Positions 45,201 through 52,757 of a stretch of 64,000 bases of DNA are shown piece after piece. Each line of letters begins with the position of its first letter. Position 1 is the first letter of the stretch. Source of the stretch: Oleispirillum sp963668495 (GTDB lineage Bacteria; Pseudomonadota; Alphaproteobacteria; Rhodospirillales; Rhodospirillaceae); assembly GCA_963668495.1 (NCBI GenBank), contig OY764545.1, positions 186,001-250,000 of the forward strand, read 5' to 3'. The notes under the pieces are model-generated. The model ran no database searches. It was not told the DNA's origin and saw only the letters and a list, made by a program, of their open reading frames with translations. Both the position numbers and the translations under genes were made by a program.

Positions 45201-46373
45201 GAGAAATCCATCCTTATCATCGAGGATGACCCAACATCGGCAGAGATTTTGCGGGACTTGGCCCATGACCGCGGCTTTAAATGCCTGATTGCAGAGGATG
45301 GCAAAACCGGACTGCACTTTGCTGATTTCTTTAAGCCTCATGCTATCTTGTTGGACGTTGGACTTCCTGGAATTGATGGCTGGGAGGTCATGGACCGCCT
45401 GAAAGACAACCCGGAAACTCGCCACATTCCGGTCCACTTCATTTCCGGCACCCACAGCGAACTGCGGGCCATGCAAAAGGGTGCGATCGGCTTCCTGACT
45501 AAACCAATCACAGTCGAAGCCATGGACGCAGCCTTTGGCAAAATTGAGACCATGCTGGAAAAACCGGTCAGCAATCTTTTGATTGTTGAGGATGATCTGG
45601 ACCAAGGTAATGCCATCAAGCAATTGATCGGCAACGGCGATGTTGTCAGCACCTGCGTACAATCCGGTAAAGCGGCACTGGATTGCCTACGACATCAACG
45701 TTTTGACTGTATGATTTTGGACCTTGGTCTACAGGACATGAGCGGTTTTGACCTGTTGCAAGCCATGCAAAGCATCGAAGGCAACGAACATCTGCCCGTC
45801 ATTATCTATACGGGGCGTGAACTGAGCAAAGAAGAAGAACAGGAACTCCGCCATCATGCAGAAAGCATCATCATCAAGGGGGTCCGCTCCCCCGAACGCT
45901 TGCTGGATGAAAGTGCCCTGTTCCTGCACAGGGTTCAATCCGCCCTGCCGGAACATCAACGTGCAGTCATGCGAACTTTGCACGACCGTGATGCCGCATT
46001 GAAAGATCGCACCATTTTGCTGGTGGATGATGACATGCGCAATGTCTTTGCCCTGTCCAGCGTGCTGGAAGATAAAGACGTTCGCATCGTAGTGGCACGT
46101 AATGGCAAAGAAAGCCTTGATAAGCTGGAACAGCACCCGGAAACCGACCTGATTTTGATGGATATTATGATGCCGGAAATGGACGGGTATCAAGCCATGC
46201 GGGAAATCAGGAAAATCCGGGCACATGCCAAACTGCCGATTATTGCCTTGACCGCCAAAGCCATGAAGGGAGACCGCAACACCTGTATCGAAGCCGGGGC
46301 CAACGACTACCTCGCCAAGCCGGTGGACACGGAAAAACTGCTCTCCTTGCTCCGGGTCTGGTTGTATAAATGA
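42207..46373 (+). CDS. Hybrid sensor histidine kinase with Cache, HAMP, GAF and three receiver domains
   Basis: A 1388-residue membrane kinase. TM1 is at about 13-32 and TM2 at about 333-354, bracketing a large periplasmic dCache-like sensor. Then follow HAMP (355-407), GAF (about 430-570), a long coiled coil with heptads such as LQTQQEELRVINEELEEQTR (575-680), HisKA with phospho-acceptor His694 in ANMSHELRTPLNS, and HATPase with DEGIGIPKERQREIFEAFQQ and KYGGTGLGLSISRS. Three receivers follow: REC1 (about 1000-1115, LLDVGLPG), REC2 (about 1127-1240, Asp near 1172 in ILDLGLQDMSG) and REC3 (about 1270-1385, LMDIMMPEMDG). The architecture is a phosphorelay hub. It overlaps cheR by 4 nt and heads a five-gene operon. 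Confidence 0.93.
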   Translation: MRLSISSIKRKLLLFYLAAGILPLILVGILATHLSSDALINKAFDQLTTVQSLRKNRIEHDFNVRLDSLERLNRRNDVIDLFFKIDELRDNTKFGTVPYAATDAYKQLYARYASSLKQYVGTYRYQDLLLLSPEDGNILFSVAQSPRVGTSVHRGTELATPLSRLVSTIKASQQPFISDFSAQHDDQGHVNYVAYIGQPFFNSAGTLSGIIVATLGPELIDAIVASRDGMGKTGESYIVAYLPQDNKYEFRTTVHSTGDGRWTMGTTMPALPYWNDVRVHKAQGLMGEYKDSADNQVLVAGHTLNILNLNWLLVSKLDRSEVMAPIRGFAINTGLLALALIGIVVGGAFAFASSFTGPIIKATEFAQAIATGKLTASLNLKRRDEIGVLGRALDTMARKLYEIDWMSSGMEKLDDELRGEHDPDNLAHSVLDVISLHLEAPLTGFYLVNDDGKSLSLAAHKGWTYVDSERFRDMHFGEGMIGQAAQSQSMLEFNFPKDIVPVVDYGAGAVAPTHFIASPIRFEDRTLAVLLIGSFEPFSEHQQRFVRENSGSIGTLLAAAQNHATIQALLKRAQNQENELRISNDELTRQAQALIESERELQTQQEELRVINEELEEQTRALRNSENELQSQQEELRVTNEELEERSRDLEAQNREMEVKNAEILRTRDQIREKITELEKANQYKSEFLANMSHELRTPLNSILILSQLLAENRDKNLSNRQIESARTINSSGSDLLKLINDILDLSKVEAGKMDLHFESVKVQTIAADIRRTFIDVAQDRNIAFDMVIADGAAETIVTDPHRLLQVARNLLSNAFKFTNPGLRVELNINRPQTAELPFGWEHSAEETIAFKVKDEGIGIPKERQREIFEAFQQADGGTSRKYGGTGLGLSISRSLTAALGGTITLESTPGEGSTFTIFLPITAVEAIASTEASPAAIPENRSAPAKPLETLSTTAHSTEQVKPPTAGRTVVTVAEIPMEEGSLSTEVADDRRSLTPDEKSILIIEDDPTSAEILRDLAHDRGFKCLIAEDGKTGLHFADFFKPHAILLDVGLPGIDGWEVMDRLKDNPETRHIPVHFISGTHSELRAMQKGAIGFLTKPITVEAMDAAFGKIETMLEKPVSNLLIVEDDLDQGNAIKQLIGNGDVVSTCVQSGKAALDCLRHQRFDCMILDLGLQDMSGFDLLQAMQSIEGNEHLPVIIYTGRELSKEEEQELRHHAESIIIKGVRSPERLLDESALFLHRVQSALPEHQRAVMRTLHDRDAALKDRTILLVDDDMRNVFALSSVLEDKDVRIVVARNGKESLDKLEQHPETDLILMDIMMPEMDGYQAMREIRKIRAHAKLPIIALTAKAMKGDRNTCIEAGANDYLAKPVDTEKLLSLLRVWLYK

Positions 46374-47239
46374 TGCAAACATCCGAAACCCTGCAAGCCA
46401 ATCGACAGCTCGAACTATCCTTGTTGCTTGAAGCCATTTTTCAAAAGTCGGGCTACGACTTCCGAGGCTATTCGCGCGCGCACATCAATCGTCGGCTGGA
46501 ACACGTCCGCAAACGTAGCGGATTGGATTCACTTTGCGCGGTCACCCATCGGCTGATCTATGATGATGATTTTTTCGAAGATGTACTGACTGCCTTGTCC
46601 ATTAATGTGTCGGAAATGTTCCGTGATCCGTTTGTTTATCACAGCATCAGGAAAAACGTTGTCCCGCATTTAAAGACCTTTCCCTTCATCAAGGTCTGGC
46701 ATGCAGGCTGTGCAGCAGGGCAGGAAGTCTATTCCACCGCCATATTGCTGGAAGAAGAAGGCATGAAGGACCGCACCCAACAATACGCCACAGATATCAA
46801 CGACGGCGTTTTGGATGCGGCGCGACAAGGGATCTACCCGGCAGACCTGATCAAGGATTACACCAAGAACTACCAACAGGCCGGAGGAACACGGGCTTTT
46901 TCAGACTATTACACTGCGGCCTATGACTCCGTGGCGATGACCAACCGCCTAAAGGATAACATGCTGTTTTCTCAACACAATCTTGTCACAGATGGTGTGT
47001 TTGGTGAAATGCATATGATTTTCTGCCGGAATGTATTGATCTATTTCGCTGAAGACCTGCAAAACCATGTTCTGAAACTGTTCTACAACAGCCTGTGCCA
47101 CGGTGGTTTTTTATGTATCGGCACCAAAGAGACTCTGCGCTTTACAGACTATGCGGATGAGTTCGATATTGTTGATGAGAAATCCAAAATCTATCGCAAA
47201 CGCGGCAATCGCCATCCAATAGGCGGCCTCCTGCCATGA
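46370..47239 (+). CDS. cheR: CheR-family protein-glutamate methyltransferase
   Basis: A 289-residue SAM-dependent methyltransferase of the CheR type. The N-terminal helical domain (about 15-85) includes INVSEMFRDPFVYHSIRKNV, with the R-D-P-F that typifies CheR. The SAM domain has VWHAGCAAGQEVYSTAILLE (motif I), FSQHNLVTDGVF and IFCRNVLIYF. It overlaps the kinase (ATGA) and cheB (ATGA). No chemoreceptor, CheA or CheW is in the window, so it probably modifies a protein of this signalling operon, possibly the membrane kinase, rather than a flagellar chemoreceptor; that is inference. Confidence 0.92.
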   Translation: MMQTSETLQANRQLELSLLLEAIFQKSGYDFRGYSRAHINRRLEHVRKRSGLDSLCAVTHRLIYDDDFFEDVLTALSINVSEMFRDPFVYHSIRKNVVPHLKTFPFIKVWHAGCAAGQEVYSTAILLEEEGMKDRTQQYATDINDGVLDAARQGIYPADLIKDYTKNYQQAGGTRAFSDYYTAAYDSVAMTNRLKDNMLFSQHNLVTDGVFGEMHMIFCRNVLIYFAEDLQNHVLKLFYNSLCHGGFLCIGTKETLRFTDYADEFDIVDEKSKIYRKRGNRHPIGGLLP

Positions 47240-47802
47240 AACCAAAAGCGATTGTTATCGGGGCTTCTGCCGGTGGTTTGCATGCTTTGGGGAAAATCCT
47301 GCCACACTTGCCCCTAACCTGCCCCCCGGTTGCCATTGTTCAGCACATCCCGGCAAACGCCAATGACAGCATAGCAAGAAGATTCGATGAACTTTGCACC
47401 GTTCGCGTGAAAGAGGCAGAAGAGAAAGAGCCTCTACTTTACGGTCATGTTTATTTTGCACCGGCGAATTACCACCTCATGATTGAAACAGACAAAAGTT
47501 TCAGCTTTTCGGGTGAGGCTCCACATCTCTTTTCCCGTCCTTCCATTGATATTTTGTTTCAATCTGCCGCTGAAGCCTTTTGTTCTTCTCTTGTGGGTGT
47601 TATCCTGACCGGCGCAAGCAGCGATGGTGCAGATGGCTTGGCATGCATCAAAGCCCTTGGCGGGTTAACCATAGTCCAAACCCCGGCAACGGCTGAAACG
47701 GATATCATGCCCATGGCCGCATTGAGCGCCTGTAAAGCAGACATCGTCCTTCCACTGGAAGAAATTGGCCCGTACCTCAGGTTTTTAAGCACAGAGAGCT
47801 AA
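47236..47802 (+). CDS. cheB: CheB methylesterase domain protein (no receiver domain)
   Basis: A 188-residue stand-alone CheB catalytic domain. The Ser-His-Asp triad is visible as IGASAGG (Ser near 10), VQHIPANAN (His near 36) and ILTGASSDGADG (Asp near 130). The usual N-terminal receiver is missing, so its activity is not controlled by direct phosphorylation. It is coupled to cheR by a 4-nt overlap and lies 5 nt before the receiver-GGDEF gene. CheR and CheB together would form a reversible methylation module. Confidence 0.92.
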   Translation: MKPKAIVIGASAGGLHALGKILPHLPLTCPPVAIVQHIPANANDSIARRFDELCTVRVKEAEEKEPLLYGHVYFAPANYHLMIETDKSFSFSGEAPHLFSRPSIDILFQSAAEAFCSSLVGVILTGASSDGADGLACIKALGGLTIVQTPATAETDIMPMAALSACKADIVLPLEEIGPYLRFLSTES

Positions 47803-47807
47803 GCTAT

Positions 47808-48833
47808 ATGACAACAGATATCCTGATTGTCGACGACAACCCCAATAATCTGTTTGTCCTGGAAAACCTGTTGGCTGAACCGGGGATCAACGTTGTGCGG
47901 GCATCATCCGGCAATGAAGCCTTGGCAAAGACCCTGACCCATGAATTCGCCATCACTCTGATGGATGTGCAAATGCCGGAAATGGACGGGTTCGAAACCG
48001 CCGAGTTGATGCGCAGCAACAACCGGACGCGGCATATCCCGATTATTTTTGTCACGGCAAACCGCACGGAACGGGAGTTCATCTTCCGCGGCTATGATAG
48101 CGGCGCAGTAGACTATTTGCCCAAGCCGTTGAACGCAGAAGTCCTGAAAAGCAAGGTAAACGTTTTTCTGGAACTTCATCGCCAGAAACAGGCTCTCCAG
48201 AACAAAACTCGGGAACTGGATGCCAAGATCAATGAGTTGGAACGATTGCAATCCCTGCTGGAGGAGCGCAACGAGTATCTGAACGTATTGTCGCGCACCG
48301 ACCGCCTGACCAACATCCCCAACCGCCTCAGCTTCGACGAGAAATTCGACTACGAATGGCACCGCTGCCACCGCGCAGGCCGCCCCCTGACGCTTGTCTT
48401 TGCTGATATTGATTACTTCAAGAACTACAACGATACCTTAGGGCATATTGCCGGGGACCAATGCCTGAAACGGGTCGCCATGGCTTTATCCGCATCCCTA
48501 ATGCGTCAGGTGGATACCATTGCCCGCTTTGGCGGGGAAGAGTTTGCCGTAATTTTACCGGAAACCGATGAATGCGGTGCCATTGAAGTGGTCAACCGCA
48601 TGCAAAATTCCATCCACGCACTCAATATCATTCACCCCACCTCTCCGGTCGCGCCGCACATCACCATCAGCATCGGCATCGCGTCAACGGAACAGGCCGC
48701 CAACGCAACCCAAAGCGAGCTGCTGGACATGGCCGATACCGCCATGTACCACGCAAAGACCTCAGGACGGAACCGCCACTCCCTGTTCAATCATTCACAT
48801 TACGAACCCAAAAGAGCTGTCGCCCAGCCATGA
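47808..48833 (+). CDS. Response regulator with GGDEF output (diguanylate cyclase)
   Basis: A 341-residue protein. The receiver domain (1-120) has DDNPNN near the N-terminus and phospho-acceptor Asp52 in LMDVQMPEMDGFE. A short coiled coil (about 125-160) leads to a GGDEF domain (165-330) with DRLTNIPNRLSFDEKF, FADIDYFKNYND and the active loop ARFGGEEFAV. RQVD five residues before it fits the RxxD I-site. It is the likely output of the hybrid kinase, turning the signal into c-di-GMP. It is translationally coupled to the YkgJ gene. Confidence 0.94.
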   Translation: MTTDILIVDDNPNNLFVLENLLAEPGINVVRASSGNEALAKTLTHEFAITLMDVQMPEMDGFETAELMRSNNRTRHIPIIFVTANRTEREFIFRGYDSGAVDYLPKPLNAEVLKSKVNVFLELHRQKQALQNKTRELDAKINELERLQSLLEERNEYLNVLSRTDRLTNIPNRLSFDEKFDYEWHRCHRAGRPLTLVFADIDYFKNYNDTLGHIAGDQCLKRVAMALSASLMRQVDTIARFGGEEFAVILPETDECGAIEVVNRMQNSIHALNIIHPTSPVAPHITISIGIASTEQAANATQSELLDMADTAMYHAKTSGRNRHSLFNHSHYEPKRAVAQP

Positions 48834-49555
48834 CTGAGACCTCTGCCTGCAACAGATTCTCTTCGGACCTGATTAATCTGGAAAATCGAACGGCGGAGCT
48901 TGAAGCCCTTTATGATGGGCTGTTCAAATCCATTGGTTACCACTTGTACGACTATGTGTTGGACAACGATGGCGCAGACAGCACCCTGCCCTATCTGTAC
49001 GCCTATACGGACCATGCCGTTCAAGATCTTCGGAAAAGCCGCCTGAATACCCAGCCTTTGGCGTGCAAGAAAAGCTGCGCTTATTGCTGTCACTTGACGG
49101 TGAAATGCCCTGCACAAATCGTATTTCATATTGCGACCCACCTACGCCAGAGCTGGGAAAAGACCGAAATTGACGATTTGATTCAGAGACTTGACCTATA
49201 CGCCACTGCACGGGAACAAGGCACTCTTCCCCCCTGTCCATTCCTGAACGCAGAAGCTGCCTGTACGATCTATGACATTCGCCCCATTTCCTGCCGCGCT
49301 TTTACATCTGCCGATGTCCGTTTGTGTCAGGGGCTGGTATCCGATCGTGGCAATGCGAACGCAACCGTGCCCCAGCATTCCCTAATTTATCGGGTCTACG
49401 AAATGGCAACCACGGCCCTTCAGGGCGCAGCCCTGAAACAGGGACGGGACAAGGAACAAGTTCTGTTTCAATCCGCCTTGGCAGCCGTCCTGCGCCACCC
49501 GGAATTGGAAACCGAATGGAAAGCGGGCAAGCCGATAGACGCCCTATTTCAATGA
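48830..49555 (+). CDS. YkgJ-family cysteine-cluster protein
   Basis: A 241-residue protein with a YkgJ-type zinc- or iron-binding cysteine cluster. CKKSCAYCCHLTVKC is near residues 80-94, then CPFLNAEAACTIYDIRPISC near 136-155 and a further cysteine at VRLCQ. The biochemical role of the family is unknown. It overlaps the GGDEF gene by 4 nt, so it is the last member of the signalling operon; whether the link is functional is not known. Its end overlaps the convergent U32 gene by 12 nt. Confidence 0.88.
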   Translation: MTETSACNRFSSDLINLENRTAELEALYDGLFKSIGYHLYDYVLDNDGADSTLPYLYAYTDHAVQDLRKSRLNTQPLACKKSCAYCCHLTVKCPAQIVFHIATHLRQSWEKTEIDDLIQRLDLYATAREQGTLPPCPFLNAEAACTIYDIRPISCRAFTSADVRLCQGLVSDRGNANATVPQHSLIYRVYEMATTALQGAALKQGRDKEQVLFQSALAAVLRHPELETEWKAGKPIDALFQ

Positions 49556-51247
49556 TAGAATCGGAGCATCAGGCTTCAGCAGTTCCGGCTTAATCCGCAT
49601 GGATTTATCAAGGCGTTCGCCTTGTTTTTTTGCCGCCAACAGTTCACGTGCTTTGGCATATTGCGGATCGTGCCAGAAAATATGGCACCCATTGCAACCA
49701 CGCCCGCAACATCCCCCCGTGCCAAGACGCGGCGTTTTAAAGCTCCGATCCGCGTCGCGTTCTTCCAACGCAGTCTGCAACTCATCGCGAGCAGCATCAT
49801 AGTCCGCATCGCGTTTGGCTTTCGGGCCTTTTTCCAATTCTTCGTTCAGAGCCGCCTTATCCACCTTGATCCGCGCCCACTGATCGCAGGTCAAAGCCCG
49901 ATCTTTTCGAATAATTGTCATGGGCGGGAAGTCCGCGATTAAGTCTTCCGAGGTTTCGTTATGAATCAGATCAAATGGAATCCGCAGGATCATTTTTTGC
50001 CCGGCATTGGCATTTTCATGGACCTTGCCTGAATAGGCATCCACAAAATCATACACCCGGACCAACAGCGGTTCCCGACGATAGGGCGAAACGAATTCCA
50101 ACACATCACCGGGCACTAACTTGTTCTTTGGTTGCACATAGAATGCGTCATCGACCACATCATGAATCACACCCGCGTATTCCCAATCCGCCACCGCCGT
50201 GGTTTCATCATACCCGTGAGAATAATTGGTCAGTCGCCCATCGTGGAACGCAGTTGTATAGCCACGGCTCGGCACCGTGCGCAGTTCCTTCATGTAGGGT
50301 TCCGGCTTCCAATTTTCTGGGTCGCGCCGCCAATCGTCAATCGCCATGCGATAAGCCCGCGCAACGATCCCGGCGTAATATGGGCTTTTACTGCGCCCCT
50401 CGACCTTTAGAGAATCGATGCCGATCTCCAATAACTCCGGCAATTTCGGCATTAGGCAAAGATCACGGGAGTTAAAGATATAGGCGCCGCGTTCGGTTTC
50501 CTTAATCTCCATGAATTCACCGGGACGAACTTCTTCTTCCAACAGGAAGTTGAACAAATCCTGATTATCTTCCGTGATCGTCAACTCGTCGATAGTGCCG
50601 TCCTTCAACTGGACATGCAGCTTATACTTCCAACGGCAACTGTTGGCGCATGCCCCTTGGTTCGCACCACGCTCTGCCATGAAATTGGACAGCAAACACC
50701 GCCCGGAATAGGTCATGCACATGGCACCGTGGATGAAAGCTTCCAATTTGATGTCGGAGCACTTTTCACGAATTTCCTTCAATTCCTGATAGGTCACTTC
50801 ACGGGCCAGAACCACTTGTTCCGCGCCCATGTCCTTCCAGAACTGTACCGATTGCCAAGAACAGATATTCGCCTGTGTCGAGATATGCAGTTCAAGTTCC
50901 GGTGCGCGCTGTTTCACGTACATAAATACGCCGGGATCCGCCACGATCAGACCATCAGGCTGCACCTTGCGCACCGTATCCACATAATGTTCCAGCTTAC
51001 CGATATCTTTGTTGTGCGCATAAAGGTTTAGCGTCAGATACACCCGTTTGCCATGCTGATGGGCGAAATCAATCCCCGTGACCACATCATCCAGCGTCAA
51101 TTCCGACGACGAACGCAAAGACATATCCGGCGTCCCCATGTACACCGCATCGGCCCCATAAAGGATGGCAGTCTTCAACTTTTCCAAAGAGCCCGCAGGC
51201 ATCAAAAGTTCGGAATGAAATGGTGCTTTGGATGTCTGTTCAGTCAT
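49544..51247 (-). CDS. U32-family peptidase-like protein (tRNA/rRNA hydroxylation type)
   Basis: A 567-residue U32-family protein. The N-terminal TIM-barrel part has LLMPAGSLEKLKTAILYGAD and AVYMGTPDMSLR. The family cysteine set is in HGAMCMTYSGRCLLSNFM and GACANSCRW, which can bind an iron-sulfur cluster. A second, unusual C-terminal cysteine patch, GTGGCCGRGCNGCHIFWHDP, lies near residues 515-534. Relatives TrhP and RlhA hydroxylate tRNA wobble uridine or 23S rRNA using prephenate-derived prosthetic chemistry, so an RNA-modification role is likelier than proteolysis. I cannot decide which RNA. Convergent with ykgJ. Confidence 0.88.
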   Translation of the reverse strand: MTEQTSKAPFHSELLMPAGSLEKLKTAILYGADAVYMGTPDMSLRSSSELTLDDVVTGIDFAHQHGKRVYLTLNLYAHNKDIGKLEHYVDTVRKVQPDGLIVADPGVFMYVKQRAPELELHISTQANICSWQSVQFWKDMGAEQVVLAREVTYQELKEIREKCSDIKLEAFIHGAMCMTYSGRCLLSNFMAERGANQGACANSCRWKYKLHVQLKDGTIDELTITEDNQDLFNFLLEEEVRPGEFMEIKETERGAYIFNSRDLCLMPKLPELLEIGIDSLKVEGRSKSPYYAGIVARAYRMAIDDWRRDPENWKPEPYMKELRTVPSRGYTTAFHDGRLTNYSHGYDETTAVADWEYAGVIHDVVDDAFYVQPKNKLVPGDVLEFVSPYRREPLLVRVYDFVDAYSGKVHENANAGQKMILRIPFDLIHNETSEDLIADFPPMTIIRKDRALTCDQWARIKVDKAALNEELEKGPKAKRDADYDAARDELQTALEERDADRSFKTPRLGTGGCCGRGCNGCHIFWHDPQYAKARELLAAKKQGERLDKSMRIKPELLKPDAPILSLK

Positions 51248-51329
51248 TTTCGTCTCAGGAATTGGGCAATTTTCGGGCTGCGGCGTTTATGAACTGATCC
51301 TGCCGCAATGTCACGGAAGAATACGGAAC

Positions 51330-52481
51330 TTACAATACCACCGCCAATCGCTTCATCAGGTCTACGCCCTTGGTGATCTGATCTATTGCAATATATTCAT
51401 CGGGCTTATGAGCAACAGCGATATCCCCCGGCCCGCAAACCACCGACGGAATACCGCCATAGGTTTGAAAGACACCACCTTCCGTCCCATAGGAAACATG
51501 ATCACTGTGTTCCGCCACCAAGGATGCAATCAAATCATGCCCCGGAAAACCCTCGCTGCTGCTCATACCCGGATAGGCGAACTGCATATCCCAGTAAAAG
51601 CCTGCCTCCGGCGAGACTGCCTTCATTTCCGCACTTAGATCCGCCACTGCGTTATGGATATCATCCAAAATATCGTCCGCAGAATGGTTCGGCAGATAGC
51701 GCACCTCAAAATCAAAACTACACCGTGCCGGAGTAATGTTGCTGGTGATGCCGCCATGGATGGTTGCGGTTTGCATGGTGGTAAATGGCACGGTATAGCC
51801 ATGATCAAACGGGCCGTTTGCTTCAAAGGAACGCGCCATATCGTTGATCCGGGTGATGGCACGGGCGGCATATTCGATGGCATTGACATGTTTGGGCGCA
51901 TACGACGAATGCCCCCCAACACCATGCACCGTACAGCGCATCAGAACCTTACCCTTATGGGCATTCACCAACTTCATCATGGTTGGTTCGCCGATAATCG
52001 CCAATTTCGGGCGATGTTTCAGGGTTGTCAGGCTGTCAACAAGGCTCCAAACCCCAAGGCAACCGACTTCTTCATCATAGGAAAAGCATAAATGTATAGG
52101 TGTCTTCGCATTTGCGGCCTGAAAGTCGGGAACACAGGCCAACACGACAGCCAAAAACCCCTTCATATCGGTACTGCCACGACCATACAGCTTGCCATTT
52201 CGCTCCGTTAGCTTCCACGGGGAAGCCGTCCAACCGGTTTTCTCCACCGGCACCACATCCGTATGCCCGGATAGAATTATTCCCGGCGCAGTATCGGTGC
52301 CGATCATTGCCACAAGGTTAGCCCGGCTTTGATCCTCGCTATAGATGCGTTTGGTCGATATTCCAAAGCCGCCAAGATAATCTTCCACGTAATCCAGCAA
52401 ATCCAGATTAGACCCACGGGGTAGCGTTGGAAACGCCACAAGGTCCCGCAGAATTGCAATGGCGCGTTCCGTATCCGACAT
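51330..52481 (-). CDS. argE: Acetylornithine deacetylase (M20 family)
   Basis: A 383-residue M20 metallopeptidase-family enzyme that releases ornithine from N-acetylornithine. Metal-site motifs are SGHTDVVPV (His, Asp), GRGSTDMKGFLAV, the catalytic/ligand pair SYDEEVGCLG and IGEPTMM, and the final His in VAHKPDEYI. A dimerisation lid domain is in the middle (about 180-290). Family assignment is firm. ArgE versus succinyl-diaminopimelate desuccinylase is decided by the ArgE-like GHTDVVPV and the IGEPTMMKLVNAHKGKV segment. Single gene, divergent from the BCCT transporter over 276 nt. Confidence 0.92.
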   Translation of the reverse strand: MSDTERAIAILRDLVAFPTLPRGSNLDLLDYVEDYLGGFGISTKRIYSEDQSRANLVAMIGTDTAPGIILSGHTDVVPVEKTGWTASPWKLTERNGKLYGRGSTDMKGFLAVVLACVPDFQAANAKTPIHLCFSYDEEVGCLGVWSLVDSLTTLKHRPKLAIIGEPTMMKLVNAHKGKVLMRCTVHGVGGHSSYAPKHVNAIEYAARAITRINDMARSFEANGPFDHGYTVPFTTMQTATIHGGITSNITPARCSFDFEVRYLPNHSADDILDDIHNAVADLSAEMKAVSPEAGFYWDMQFAYPGMSSSEGFPGHDLIASLVAEHSDHVSYGTEGGVFQTYGGIPSVVCGPGDIAVAHKPDEYIAIDQITKGVDLMKRLAVVL

Positions 52482-52757
52482 AGTGTTCTCACTCAGCCAA
52501 CTGGAAAACCCAAGATTACTCCCAGCCTTATCACCTGTGAAGAGCCGAAAACCGGAAGCCTGTTTTCTTATAGCAATCCCTCAACCTAAGCTTATAGATC
52601 TATTCGTTTTCAACGACCTTAACCGGGTAAATGGAATAACAACACCCACAGCTATCTTGCTATTTTGCCATGAATCCCCACTTGCGCAGTTACCTATATT
52701 TATGCTTCATTGCTGAAAATTAATTAGAGTTGAATGCATTATTCCGAAGGAGGCCTT

